A stretch of 64,000 nt of DNA from Bacteroides sp. 224 (GTDB lineage Bacteria > Bacteroidota > Bacteroidia > Bacteroidales > Bacteroidaceae), in assembly GCF_010500995.1 (NCBI RefSeq), contig NZ_QVMK01000002.1:5429-69428 (forward strand), in the 5' to 3' direction. The translations under genes were made by a program, and so were the position numbers. Shown piece by piece: positions 16,756-25,660 of the stretch (position 1 is the stretch's first letter; every line of letters begins with the position of its first letter). Under the pieces are notes generated by a model. It saw only the letters and a list, made by a program, of their open reading frames with translations, was not told where the DNA came from and ran no database searches.

Positions 16756-17204
16756 TCTATTGTTATTGTTAAGTTGTATCTATCTTTCAATAGAGTTTCG
16801 TACAATTTTTTAAATGTTGCCGTTGAATTCATCACAGCACCCTTTACGTTATTGGCTCCTACTAAAAGACAACCCTCTGTATCTTTAGGGTAATTCCCAA
16901 TATGAATCAAAATCCCATCGTATCCTGGAACATTTAGCAAACGAGGTAATTTGCCCCCACAAAATTTATACGCATCACGAGTTGAATATTTAGGACTTAC
17001 AACCTCCAGTGTTATTTTATATGTCCCCGCCGGAATAGCTGTTTCTCGTTTTATTTTCTTCTGAGCGATTTCTGCAAGTGACATGTTTTGGGTTAGTCCT
17101 CTATCTTTGTCCTCCAGTGTATCGCAAAAATAAACCCCATCAATGTACAGTTTTCCGATAGTGTACCCGTCTGTTCTCGCAATTCTTTTTAATAATAGTT
17201 TCAT
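16752..17204 (-). CDS. DUF5675 family protein, candidate endolysin
   Basis: The 150 residues match my memory of the DUF5675 family, common in Bacteroidetes phages and mobile elements: AIPAGTYKI, the central LPRLLNVPGYDGILIHIGNY and DTEGCLLVG. The His, Asp and Cys in the latter blocks recall L,D-transpeptidase-type folds, so a cell-wall hydrolase role is plausible. The position next to a spanin-like gene supports a lysis function. There is no signal peptide, so a holin or another export route would be needed. Confidence 0.75.
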   Translation of the reverse strand: MKLLLKRIARTDGYTIGKLYIDGVYFCDTLEDKDRGLTQNMSLAEIAQKKIKRETAIPAGTYKITLEVVSPKYSTRDAYKFCGGKLPRLLNVPGYDGILIHIGNYPKDTEGCLLVGANNVKGAVMNSTATFKKLYETLLKDRYNLTITIE

Positions 17205-17219
17205 TCATAGTCTTTATAG

Positions 17220-17423
17220 CTATACAATTGAACTAAGAGGAACAAACCATTCTAATTCATCCTCAAAAGGCTCTCCAATCAAAGTGACCCAACAACCTTT
17301 CATTTTGCGATTTTCTGAATCTAATACTTCATCGACAATTACTTCTCGTCCGCAAAGTTCATCCAGTTTCATTTCTGTTAATTCCTTTGAAGGAATGATT
17401 ATAACCTTATCTCCTTTTTTCAT
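17220..17423 (-). CDS. Hypothetical protein, 67 aa
   Basis: Small beta-rich soluble protein (KKGDKVIIIPS, GREVIVDEVLD, GCWVTLIGE), resembling a small SH3-like barrel. No family is recognised. It lies between the candidate holin and the candidate endolysin. Confidence 0.55.
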   Translation of the reverse strand: MKKGDKVIIIPSKELTEMKLDELCGREVIVDEVLDSENRKMKGCWVTLIGEPFEDELEWFVPLSSIV

Positions 17424-17432
17424 AATCTTTAA

Positions 17433-17768
17433 TTAAAATCCTGTAGGTGGTGTTCTTTTTAGACAAGCAGGAACTTCACATTTTAAAATTGCCAGCCTTG
17501 TGTTGTCTACCACTAATTTTTTTATCTCTTTATGCAATTCAACTTTCTCATCTCTATGTTCTTCTATTTTAGAATAGAGAGAATCAATTTTTTCATTCAA
17601 TTCTTTGATTTCGGATTTTGTTTCATCGTATAGCTTTTTCCACTCTTCTGATTGCTTGGCTTCATTTTCAATATTTTTTGTTTTTCTCATTTGAGGAAAA
17701 AACATAAAAGCAGTAATATTCCCGCCAATCAAGCCAACCACAGTGGCGATTACAGTTCCCAAATCCAT
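17433..17768 (-). CDS. Membrane-anchored coiled-coil protein, candidate holin
   Basis: The 111-residue protein has one N-terminal membrane helix (about residues 5-24), a central coiled coil (35-85) and a C-terminal CEVPACLKRTPPTGF. Proteins of this layout are frequent beside endolysin genes of Bacteroides phages and have been suggested as holins or holin partners. The sequence itself shows only the membrane anchor and coiled coil. Confidence 0.6.
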   Translation of the reverse strand: MDLGTVIATVVGLIGGNITAFMFFPQMRKTKNIENEAKQSEEWKKLYDETKSEIKELNEKIDSLYSKIEEHRDEKVELHKEIKKLVVDNTRLAILKCEVPACLKRTPPTGF

Positions 17769-17802
17769 TTAATTCAGTGTCATTTTAGTTTAAATTTATA
17801 TG

Positions 17803-18300
17803 TTAGTTATCTTCAGTTTCTTTTTGTAATTTTTCTGGAGTGGGAACGATAACATTAAATACAATGCCACCCTCACCAGTGCCCTCAATGTTGAGTTTAC
17901 TGACATTTGCTTCTTTAATAGGATGTAAATCCATAAGCGCTTTCGTTGCTTGTACGGCAACACTTCGTAATGGAGCTGGGGAGAGTTTTGTTCCTCGTCG
18001 GTCTGTATATTCCGCTGTAGAAGTTTCTTCTATTATTTTAAAAAGATTTTCTGTTAATCTTTTTTTCATGTGCTTAGCTTCTTCATAGCTTAAAGACTCA
18101 AGCTCTTCTATGTGGTTTTTAATATGTTTTTGAGAAAGAAGCCTTTTCGCTTTTCCGGCTGAAGTTGTAGAAGTGATATTGAATGCCTCTTCGTAACATT
18201 TAGGCGCATTGCCACAATAAGGTGCGCATCCATTTACAAATAGCTCGCAGAATACAAGTTCTTGGTCTGTAAGAGAAGAATTTATTTCGTTATTTTCCAT
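17803..18300 (-). CDS. terS: Terminase small subunit
   Basis: The 165-residue product has the N-terminal helix-turn-helix region of the Terminase_2 type (LTDQELVFCELFVNG...APKCYEEAFN, then KAKRLLSQKHIKNHIEEL) and a C-terminal half containing TDRRGTKLSPAPLRSVAVQATKALMDL, as usual in small terminases. It would recognise packaging sites and load TerL. Unusually, four other genes, a terminator and an endonuclease separate it from terL. Confidence 0.85.
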   Translation of the reverse strand: MENNEINSSLTDQELVFCELFVNGCAPYCGNAPKCYEEAFNITSTTSAGKAKRLLSQKHIKNHIEELESLSYEEAKHMKKRLTENLFKIIEETSTAEYTDRRGTKLSPAPLRSVAVQATKALMDLHPIKEANVSKLNIEGTGEGGIVFNVIVPTPEKLQKETEDN

Positions 18301-18319
18301 TATCCATAATACAAATAAA

Positions 18320-18337
18320 GCCCTGAAAAGTCAGGGC
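18320..18337 (-). terminator. Terminator upstream of terS
   Basis: GCCCTGA and TCAGGGC arms (7 bp) with a 4-nt loop; on the minus strand the stem is followed by TTTATTTG. It would end or attenuate the replication transcript before terS. Confidence 0.7.
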
Positions 18338-18362
18338 CTTTCTGAATATGAATAGTGTATAT

Positions 18363-18632
18363 CTAACTATTTTGTTTTTTGTGTTCCAATAATTTGGACA
18401 TGATTTCTTTTCTAAATAAATCAGCGATTCCACTAACAGCAGCTTCAACATCCTCAACACTGTTAATATATTCCATATTGAAATTTATCATAAGGTCATA
18501 TCCGGATATTTCTATTAATGTTTGATTTATTTCGTCATTTACAATAGCACACACTGTTCTATCTGTTATCATTTTGAATTCAACAGTGTGTTCATCTTCT
18601 GTGTTCACAATTTGTTTTTTTTCGTCCATCAT
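18363..18632 (-). CDS. Hypothetical protein, 89 aa
   Basis: Acidic soluble protein with an alpha/beta pattern (VEFKMITDRTVCAIVNDE, then a helical C-terminus). No family is recognised. It is the last gene of the replication block, 8 bp after the exonuclease gene. Confidence 0.6.
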   Translation of the reverse strand: MMDEKKQIVNTEDEHTVEFKMITDRTVCAIVNDEINQTLIEISGYDLMINFNMEYINSVEDVEAAVSGIADLFRKEIMSKLLEHKKQNS

Positions 18633-18639
18633 ATTAGAA

Positions 18640-19422
18640 TCATATTTTAAAATGCTTTCTACTTTTCTCTGTCTTGGAAATAGCTAATGATTCTCCGGGT
18701 ATTGTTCCACCGACACTTCTTAGTCTTTGGGTGAGAACACTGACTACATTTGTAGTTGCAGATACGTCAGCGTCGGCATCGTGAGCGTCGTCCAATTCAA
18801 TCCCCAATCTTTCACACATGATTTCTAATTTGTATGAATTCATATTAGGAATATGACACATCGCTAATTGACCAAGCGAAATTGTGTCCAACGCTAACGG
18901 CTGAAAATTGCCATAGAAATCAGCTTGTCCGCGAAGTAGTTTTGACAACTCTCCAGTCAATCCTGCATAAGCCATCATTTGTTGCAAAAAACCAACGTCA
19001 AATCCGACATTTTGCCCAATTAAAAATGGCTTCATATTCTTTGGAGTTTTCTCTGGAGTATTACGTTTTATAAACTCAATAACTTCAGCGGCCACAACCT
19101 CAATATTTTTACCCATCCCATAAAGCATATCCATTGTAATAGCTGAATATGTCAAAGCTTTTGCGTCATACTCCATAGGATTGCTTTCAGGTACATCATG
19201 TTTGCTTTTTAATACTTTCCTTTTAGCCCCCACTCCTTTAACTTCCTTTTGATCGTATGGCTGAATGTAGCTCATATAGGAATCAAGACGCTCAAATGTA
19301 TCCAATCTTGTTGCATGAATAGAGATTTGAGTACATGCCGCAGTTTGACATTTTAATCCTCCAGTTTCAAAGTCTAATGTAAATGCTACTAATACTGTTG
19401 CTTCTTCTTTTGGTGCAGCCAT
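18640..19422 (-). CDS. DEDDh 3'-5' exonuclease (Pol III epsilon-like)
   Basis: The 260-residue protein has the exonuclease motifs in order: ExoI as TLDFETGG (Asp14, Glu16), ExoII as IGQNVGFDVGFLQ, and ExoIII as DDAHDADADVSAT with His and Asp. It would act as proofreading exonuclease for the phage Pol III alpha, which has only a PHP-derived N-terminal domain and no DEDDh domain of its own. It lies two genes downstream of the polymerase C half. Confidence 0.85.
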   Translation of the reverse strand: MAAPKEEATVLVAFTLDFETGGLKCQTAACTQISIHATRLDTFERLDSYMSYIQPYDQKEVKGVGAKRKVLKSKHDVPESNPMEYDAKALTYSAITMDMLYGMGKNIEVVAAEVIEFIKRNTPEKTPKNMKPFLIGQNVGFDVGFLQQMMAYAGLTGELSKLLRGQADFYGNFQPLALDTISLGQLAMCHIPNMNSYKLEIMCERLGIELDDAHDADADVSATTNVVSVLTQRLRSVGGTIPGESLAISKTEKSRKHFKI

Positions 19423-19425
19423 AAC

Positions 19426-19929
19426 TTAAATATTTTCAACCATTAATAATAATTTTTCTTCAAATTCTTCTACTGTTCCGTTATTTTCAATCACATGTTT
19501 GTATAACAGATCATTTACTTGAATTCTATTCGAGTCTCTTTCAATTCTTTCCTTTGCAACGCTTGCTGCAATTTTCTCATTGTTACGGTCAATATATACG
19601 GCATGTATTTCTGTAAAATTAGCGTATATCAAGTCTTTCAACCCTTTTTCATCAACTACATAGACACATAATGAATCATCTGGAACTTGGCTGAAAGTTG
19701 CCCAATAATGATAACCACCATAATATGTGTACGCCATCATTTCAAGCATGTCCGGCATGTCTTTCTCAGATACAAAATGATGTTCAACTCCATTTGTTTC
19801 CCCTTCTCTCATTGGACGTGTTGTATAAGACACGATGTCTGGAACCCCAGCTTTCTTTTTGAGAATTTGCGTTGCCAATGTTTTACCAGCCCCAGATGGG
19901 CCTACAATTGCGATAATTCCTAATTTCAT
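19426..19929 (-). CDS. Guanylate-kinase-like protein
   Basis: P-loop GPSGAGKT is followed by SYTTRPMREGETNGVEHHFV, the GMP-binding block of guanylate kinases, and a LID-like RIERDSNR. At 167 residues it is slightly shorter than cellular Gmk (about 200). It would phosphorylate GMP/dGMP (or a related substrate) to supply replication. The gene starts 4 bp inside the end of the polymerase C half (ATGA-type overlap). Confidence 0.8.
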   Translation of the reverse strand: MKLGIIAIVGPSGAGKTLATQILKKKAGVPDIVSYTTRPMREGETNGVEHHFVSEKDMPDMLEMMAYTYYGGYHYWATFSQVPDDSLCVYVVDEKGLKDLIYANFTEIHAVYIDRNNEKIAASVAKERIERDSNRIQVNDLLYKHVIENNGTVEEFEEKLLLMVENI

Positions 19930-22111
19930 AATACTTCTACAATCGAATTTTTAGTAAACTGTAAACTATTCTTTCCCGAATAATCGCTGTACTTTACGAT
20001 AGCCGAGAATATTATCAATTTGTCTTTTGCATTCAATAGTTTCCCTCTATTGTCAGCATATTCGCCAGGCCAAATAACACATTCGCAAGTGTCATTATTT
20101 TGCTGTAACACCATTTTACAAAATGTTTCAGTGTCTCCTGTTTTCTTATTTTTGAATTTTTTTTCTTCGATTTCTACAATAGTCGCACAAATTGCTACTT
20201 TTTTACCCTCTTCTTCTAATGGGGCTATTCCCTGTAAGGTAGAATAGGAAGCTTTTCCTCTAATAGCAGTTTTTGCTTCTGAGTTATCATAAATACGTTT
20301 GTAATCAATAGCTCCGATTCCTGAAACTTTCACCTGTTGCTGTGACCAGAAATAATGCTTGTTTCTCATTTCAATCGGAATATCTTTTTCTTTAATCTCA
20401 AACCCTAATCGATTTGCTGCTTTTTCAAGTATGGCGTAGCGTTCAACAACTGATTCTGCTTTCTCTATCTTGTCGAAACATCCAGCCAAAATAAGATTAG
20501 AAACATGTCTGGCATTAACTGGACATCTCTCCACTTCATCTTCATTATCCGGATCATCCCAGTATTCATATTTTTTCAACTTGTATTTGAAAACTCGATC
20601 TATAAAATTTTCAATACTGGTGAAATCCCCATTTTTATTGCGTTCCCCAACAATCCAACTTACCGCCTTTGTCCCAAGTTGTTTTATACGTGACAAAGAC
20701 CAGAAAATAGAATTGGAGGCATAATCAGTGTAAAATTTTTCTTCACTAACATTTATATCTGGAGGTACAACTTTCGCATTGCTACACGCTTCCATTTCCC
20801 CCATTAATGTAACAAGTTCATCGTCATCAGCCCACTGTAAAGCCACTGTATAAAATGCAGTTGGGTAATTTGCTTTAAGGAAAGCTCCTACATAAGATGT
20901 TACTGCATAAGCGGTAGCATGTGATTTATTAAATAAATAGCTTCCACATGCCTCAATTTGATTCCAGAGAGCGATTGCATCTTCATTTGGGCAACCATTT
21001 TTCTTAGCGCCTTCCATGAACTTGCTTTTCATTTCTTGAATTTTATCTGTCTTCTTTTTTGAAATTAGCTTTACCAGCTTCACACCATCTCCAAGAGAGA
21101 AATCACCGACTTCTCTGGAGATTAAAACCACCTGTTCCTGATAAGTAATCAAACCATAAGTGTCCTTCAGTGCATTGTAAGTCCCCCAAAGATATGTCGG
21201 AGCCACTAACCCACTCTTACAATCAATATATGCTTCTGTTGATCCATTTTCTAAGGTGGCTGGACGATACAATGCGTTCGCTGCAATTAGGTCATTGATG
21301 CACGTAGGTTTCATGCTAACCAAGAATTTAGTCATCCCCCTTGAAGCAAACTGGAAAACGTTTTGTGTAAATCCTTGCGCCAATAGCTCGTAAGCTTTTG
21401 CGTTATCTAAATCGCTTGTTGCAATTAATTCTAATGATAAGTTTGTTCCATATTCACGGTTACAGATATTCATTGTTGATTGCAGCTTAGATAGTTCTTT
21501 TGTGGCCAAGCAGTCATTTTTCAATAAGCCAAGCTCATCCAACTCATAGCCATCATTCTCAGAAACTAAAATTCCGTCAACTTTTTTGATGGGGATAAAA
21601 TCAAAACATTCCGCACTCTCCCCATCCTTTTCGTCTGGCGTTACAAGTAGGGCCGATGCGTGAATTGAAGCTGAACGTGGCTGAAACATTAATGTTCGAA
21701 TATCTTCAAATAAATCAGGGTAATCTTCAACGAACTTAGCAACCTTTCTGTTTTCAGCTGCTAACTTGAATATGCCTGTAAAATCACATTTGTCATCATC
21801 AAATATAGCTGTTAGATAATTAACCAATTGTGGGGGTATACGTTTTGTTCGCCCAACATCTTTCAATACCGCTTTTACTTTCAATGTAGTCAATGTTCCT
21901 GCTGAGAATACACGTTGCTTTCCATTATAATTATAACGGGTTTCAATATATTCTTTTATTTCACCCCTTCTATCTGACTGAAAATCAATATCTACATCCG
22001 ACCTTACGGCAGGGAGCCATTGGCTCCCTGCAAATACCCTCCATCAACGAAGCAATCAAGAACATTGACCGACTTCGTACTTTTAATTTGTTTTACATTT
22101 AAAATTTTCAT
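19926..22111 (-). CDS. DNA polymerase III alpha, C-terminal half, with intein-C-like start and a -1 frameshift
   Basis: The ATG at 22111 overlaps the HNH stop as ATGA. The first 35 codons give an intein-C-like leader (NVLDCFVDGGYLQGANGSLP) and then meet TAA at 22004-22006. Re-reading one base (GTA at 22007) opens the polymerase frame VRSDVDIDFQSDRRGEIK, with the catalytic Asp pair DVDID, then GTLTTLKVKAVLKDVGR, finger/thumb domains and a C-terminal OB fold. The joined product is about 728 residues. Without frameshifting, only TTG starts downstream of the catalytic Asps exist. It may be programmed frameshifting, a true mutation or a sequence error. Confidence 0.82.
22004..22031 (-). other. Frameshift point with adjacent perfect hairpin
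   Basis: On the minus strand, an 11-bp perfect inverted repeat GCAGGGAGCCA-A-TGGCTCCCTGC (22031-22009) is followed at once by CGTAAGG, where the leader frame meets TAA and the polymerase frame begins one base back. The hairpin lies 5' of the shift point, not 3' as in ordinary -1 sites, so its role, if any, is unclear. Confidence 0.6.
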
Positions 22112-22644
22112 TTGAAATAAGTTTTATTGTTAACTATGTTACATATTGTTTGCTTATGGACACCATAAGTTGCAGCTAAGTCTTTTTGCAAAACACCCTT
22201 GGAGTGTTGTTCCCTGATTTCAGCAGCTTGTTGATTTGTCAGCTTTGCATTAGTACTTAATTCTCCATAATCATTTTTAAGCATGTTTGCTACCGAATGA
22301 TCTATGTTTACCTGATGCGTAACAACCTCTAAATTGGCGGCTCTATTGTCAAATCTTACTCCATTTTTATGATTGACTTCTAATTTTGAATTTGTATCTA
22401 ACTCTAAAAACACAATAGCCACCAGCCTATGTATCAAAAATTTATGTGTACAGTTGTACTTGCTTAATTGAATGCTTAAATAGTTGCATGTTGCGCCTTT
22501 AAATGGTGTTAGTACCCTTCCTTTACAAAACTGAATTGTCCCATCACTTTTGTCAACATACCTATCAACACTTCTAACGTTACCATTATTACTTACTTGA
22601 TAGTATCCTTCATATTCAGGAATATCTTTCCAAACTTCTTTCAT
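22108..22644 (-). CDS. NUMOD4/HNH homing endonuclease
   Basis: The 178-residue protein begins with the NUMOD4 motif VWKDIPEYEGYYQVSNNGNV, continues with an HNH_3 nuclease (HRLVAIVFLE, then LEVNHKNGVRFDNRAANLEV with the HNH residues) and ends in a small helix-turn-helix (LQKDLAATYGVHKQTICNIVN). It is free-standing between the helicase and the polymerase C half, precisely where an intein endonuclease would be in an unsplit gene. Its stop overlaps the polymerase C-half start. Confidence 0.9.
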   Translation of the reverse strand: MKEVWKDIPEYEGYYQVSNNGNVRSVDRYVDKSDGTIQFCKGRVLTPFKGATCNYLSIQLSKYNCTHKFLIHRLVAIVFLELDTNSKLEVNHKNGVRFDNRAANLEVVTHQVNIDHSVANMLKNDYGELSTNAKLTNQQAAEIREQHSKGVLQKDLAATYGVHKQTICNIVNNKTYFK

Positions 22645-22645
22645 T

Positions 22646-23944
22646 CTATGTTTTCATACAACTACTGTTAAAAAAGTTATTTGCTTTTTTATAAGCTTTT
22701 TCAAATTGAAGTAATTCATAATCTGGAATAATGTGTCGTTTATCAATAAAGGTATCCGAAACAATGCCTTCCAGTGTCCTGCATCGACTTAAAGCTACAT
22801 AAATTTGCCCTGGACAGAAAACACCTTGGGTGTGTATAACCACACGATCAAAAGTTAACCCTTGGCTCTTATGAATAGTAATGGCCCACGCTAAAGTGAT
22901 AGGAAACTGCGTGCAGCTACCTTTTTCTTTTGCTGTTATTTCTCCATCTTCCATCTTATATTCATAAGTTACCCACTTGCATTTTGAGATTCCAACAGTT
23001 GATCCATTATCTAATTTTATAACTATAGTCTTATCATCAATGCTTTCAACTACCCCAAGTGTGCCATTACAATACTGTTGGAATCGATCATTTACCAGTA
23101 TCATAACACGTGCGTCCTTTCTAACCATAAGTTTGCGATCACATGGAGCGCTATTTAATGAGAAATCACCTTCAACCTCTGCATAAAATGTATGAGTCGG
23201 CTCTCCCAACATAGTTTCATTGATATTCTGAACGTCCTTTTTATGAGTGCAGATATGAATGTATTGGTTGTCAAATTTGTCACTAATCTTTTTATTTCTC
23301 AGCTCTTCCAATTCTTCTAAATCACTATTAGTGATCTTGTATTCACGAATATTATTCAAAAGTTCAATGAATCTCGGTTCTGATTGTCGAAATATGCGAT
23401 TTAGCTCTACTATGTGAAAACCATTCTCTTGGAATGCTTTTGCATAGAAAAAGTAAATCCCACTGTAAAACTGCAATAAGATAGATTTTTCATCATCAAG
23501 AACAACTGGTGGCAATTGAAATAGGTCTCCAAACATGATGACCTGAACCCCACCAAAAGGAAGAGAGCAGTTTCTACATATTTGCAATCTCCTATTTATG
23601 AAATCTAATACATCAGGGCGTACCATGCTGATTTCATCAATAACAAGAACCTCCATTGAATTAAGTATTTCCGCTTTTTCCTGACTTATGGTTGATTTGA
23701 TACTTGTATAAGGATTTATAGGTCCAAATGGGATATTGAACAAACTATGAAGAGTTACACCACCTGCATTTATAGCTGCAACGCCGGTTGGAGCGGCTAT
23801 AAGAAACTGTTTTTGAACTGTTTCTTTTATATACCTCAACAGAGTCGTCTTTCCAGTACCCGCTTTTCCTGTTATATATATTGTCGAATTTGTATTATTA
23901 ATCAAATCCAACGCTTCTTTCATTTCATCTGTAATTGTTATCAT
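22646..23944 (-). CDS. PIF1/RecD-like superfamily 1 helicase
   Basis: Residues 24-37 hold the Walker A (ITGKAGTGKTTLLR), followed by APTGVAAINAGG (motif Ia), LVIDEISMVRPD (Walker B), FGDLFQLPPV (motif III) and, near the C-terminus, AITIHKSQGLTFDRV and QIYVALSRCRTLEG (motifs V and VI). This is the PIF1-like set; the enzyme would unwind DNA at forks or in recombination. At 432 residues it is compact. It separates the polymerase halves, with 1-3 bp spacing to its neighbours. Confidence 0.9.
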   Translation of the reverse strand: MITITDEMKEALDLINNTNSTIYITGKAGTGKTTLLRYIKETVQKQFLIAAPTGVAAINAGGVTLHSLFNIPFGPINPYTSIKSTISQEKAEILNSMEVLVIDEISMVRPDVLDFINRRLQICRNCSLPFGGVQVIMFGDLFQLPPVVLDDEKSILLQFYSGIYFFYAKAFQENGFHIVELNRIFRQSEPRFIELLNNIREYKITNSDLEELEELRNKKISDKFDNQYIHICTHKKDVQNINETMLGEPTHTFYAEVEGDFSLNSAPCDRKLMVRKDARVMILVNDRFQQYCNGTLGVVESIDDKTIVIKLDNGSTVGISKCKWVTYEYKMEDGEITAKEKGSCTQFPITLAWAITIHKSQGLTFDRVVIHTQGVFCPGQIYVALSRCRTLEGIVSDTFIDKRHIIPDYELLQFEKAYKKANNFFNSSCMKT

Positions 23945-23947
23945 GGT

Positions 23948-25660
23948 TTATAACTCATTTATGGTAAATAAAACATCTCTGTTGTCAAACAGAATATCAT
24001 CCCCTTCCTGTATCTCATCAGCATATACTACTATTGAATCATGTTCCGCTTCTCTCTTTACGATTAATTCGGCATCCTTATCTACTTTGATTGTTTTTCC
24101 GTTTTCAAGAGTGATTTCAATGAAATCGTTCGATGAAATATCCTCAGATATAATAGTTGTTTCAGAGGGATACAAACCCGCTCTTTCCGGAAGAAGAAAT
24201 CGTTCAAAAATCAAGTCGTATTTTATCGGATCAATTAAAGTTATGCCTAACAAAAATAACAGTAGTGAACCAGCAGCTGACCCACGGCCACACCCTACCA
24301 ATATACCATTTTGTCTTGCCCAGTTGCATGTGTCATACTGCACAAGAAGGTAGTCTACATTGTTTGTAGACTCAATGATATATTTTTCATATTCCATTTG
24401 TTTCCGGTACTGTTCTTCTTTACCTTTCGGCACCAATCGCTCAAACCCTTCATCTAAAAGTTGATTAAACATATTATGAGCACTTCCATATTTCCTGGCT
24501 TCTTCCAGAGTCAGGTCATATTTAGGCATGAAATTTCGAGTATTGTCAAACCGGGCATTTGCGTTTTCCAGTATATCCATTGAGTTATCACAACATTCTT
24601 GAAATAATGCTGGAATATCCCATTTTTCACTATCAAACAATTGCTCAAACAAACTGTAATGATCATCAACATCTTTGTAAAACTGTTCCTCACTTTGTTC
24701 GTGAGCAGCGCCTTCTGCGACTTTGTTTAAAATGATTTTATTCTTTGCATCATCTCGGTCGAGATAATAACAATCGGTCAGAAGTACTGGTGGAAGATCG
24801 AATTCTTTATCTTGATATATTTCATCAAAATATAGTTTAGCTGCGTTCAAGACTTTAACATCAATCCTCTCAGCCTTATATTCTGATAAATCAACCTGAA
24901 AGAAAACATCAATGAAATTGTCTTGTAAATCCCAGACAGCTTCCTTATTGTCTTTAATCCAAAAAGAAGAATATTTATTTAAAACAATAATATTTCCATC
25001 ACCGCGACGAATAAGCTCATCAAATTGAATAGTTTTATCAGAACTATCGACCATAATAGCCTTTTGAATTCTCAACAGATTTTGCAGCCCTTTCTGCGTC
25101 TGCACATAGACTTTAGCTCCAATTTTGTTTTCACCTTCAATGAAATTCAACGAATACCCAAAGACAAATTTTAGGTTTTTCGCTTCACATTCTTTTTGAA
25201 GGTTAAAGCAGGCAGCCATGGTATTCTGGTCACATATTCCAATACCAGGATGTCTGCAAAATTGTGCTTTTTCTACCCATGACTTCGGCATAAAGCTTCC
25301 ATTAAGCAATTCATAGGGGGTGTGGATACCCAAGTTTGCATATTCAAACTGTTGTGATGGTGGTACTTTTTCACCAATATACTTTAGAATATTAAGCTTG
25401 AAATCTTTGCGTAAATCTGTATAATAGAAATTATTGCCAAATTTAAAAACAGCATAATTAATACCTTCTTCAATTAATACAGATGGCTGTTCCATGCTGT
25501 TAAATACCAGAGCGCCATCTTTATTTTTTTTAAAAATAGATTGGATTTTATCGGTATCTTCAAAAAACATTTTTCCAAAACCGATTATTTCAATTACTTC
25601 ATCATCAATCACTTTATATGAAACCTTATTAGTGATCAACCATTCTATCAATTCTTTCAT
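23948..25660 (-). CDS. DNA polymerase III alpha, N-terminal half, ending in an intein-N-like segment
   Basis: The 570-residue protein has a 100-residue extension, a PHP domain (LGIHTPYELLNG at about 110-121), and the polymerase palm start with GCGRGSAAGSLLLFLLGIT (456-474) and DLIFERFLLPER (482-493). In normal DnaE, ER is followed after a few residues by PDxDxDF. Here residues 494-570 instead form a Hint-like segment: PSETTII (block A-like), FIEITLENGKTIKV (block B-like) and VYADEIQEGDDILF, then stop. The block A nucleophile (Cys/Ser) is not visible. The catalytic Asps are encoded only in the other half, three genes downstream. Confidence 0.88.
   Translation of the reverse strand: MKELIEWLITNKVSYKVIDDEVIEIIGFGKMFFEDTDKIQSIFKKNKDGALVFNSMEQPSVLIEEGINYAVFKFGNNFYYTDLRKDFKLNILKYIGEKVPPSQQFEYANLGIHTPYELLNGSFMPKSWVEKAQFCRHPGIGICDQNTMAACFNLQKECEAKNLKFVFGYSLNFIEGENKIGAKVYVQTQKGLQNLLRIQKAIMVDSSDKTIQFDELIRRGDGNIIVLNKYSSFWIKDNKEAVWDLQDNFIDVFFQVDLSEYKAERIDVKVLNAAKLYFDEIYQDKEFDLPPVLLTDCYYLDRDDAKNKIILNKVAEGAAHEQSEEQFYKDVDDHYSLFEQLFDSEKWDIPALFQECCDNSMDILENANARFDNTRNFMPKYDLTLEEARKYGSAHNMFNQLLDEGFERLVPKGKEEQYRKQMEYEKYIIESTNNVDYLLVQYDTCNWARQNGILVGCGRGSAAGSLLLFLLGITLIDPIKYDLIFERFLLPERAGLYPSETTIISEDISSNDFIEITLENGKTIKVDKDAELIVKREAEHDSIVVYADEIQEGDDILFDNRDVLFTINEL

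Noticed and set aside
19926..21893. Polymerase C half starting at the TTG at 21893
   Set aside because: This start would remove the catalytic DVDID motif; the frame is open further up and the ATG at 22111 overlaps the preceding stop, so the TTG is only an in-frame artefact.
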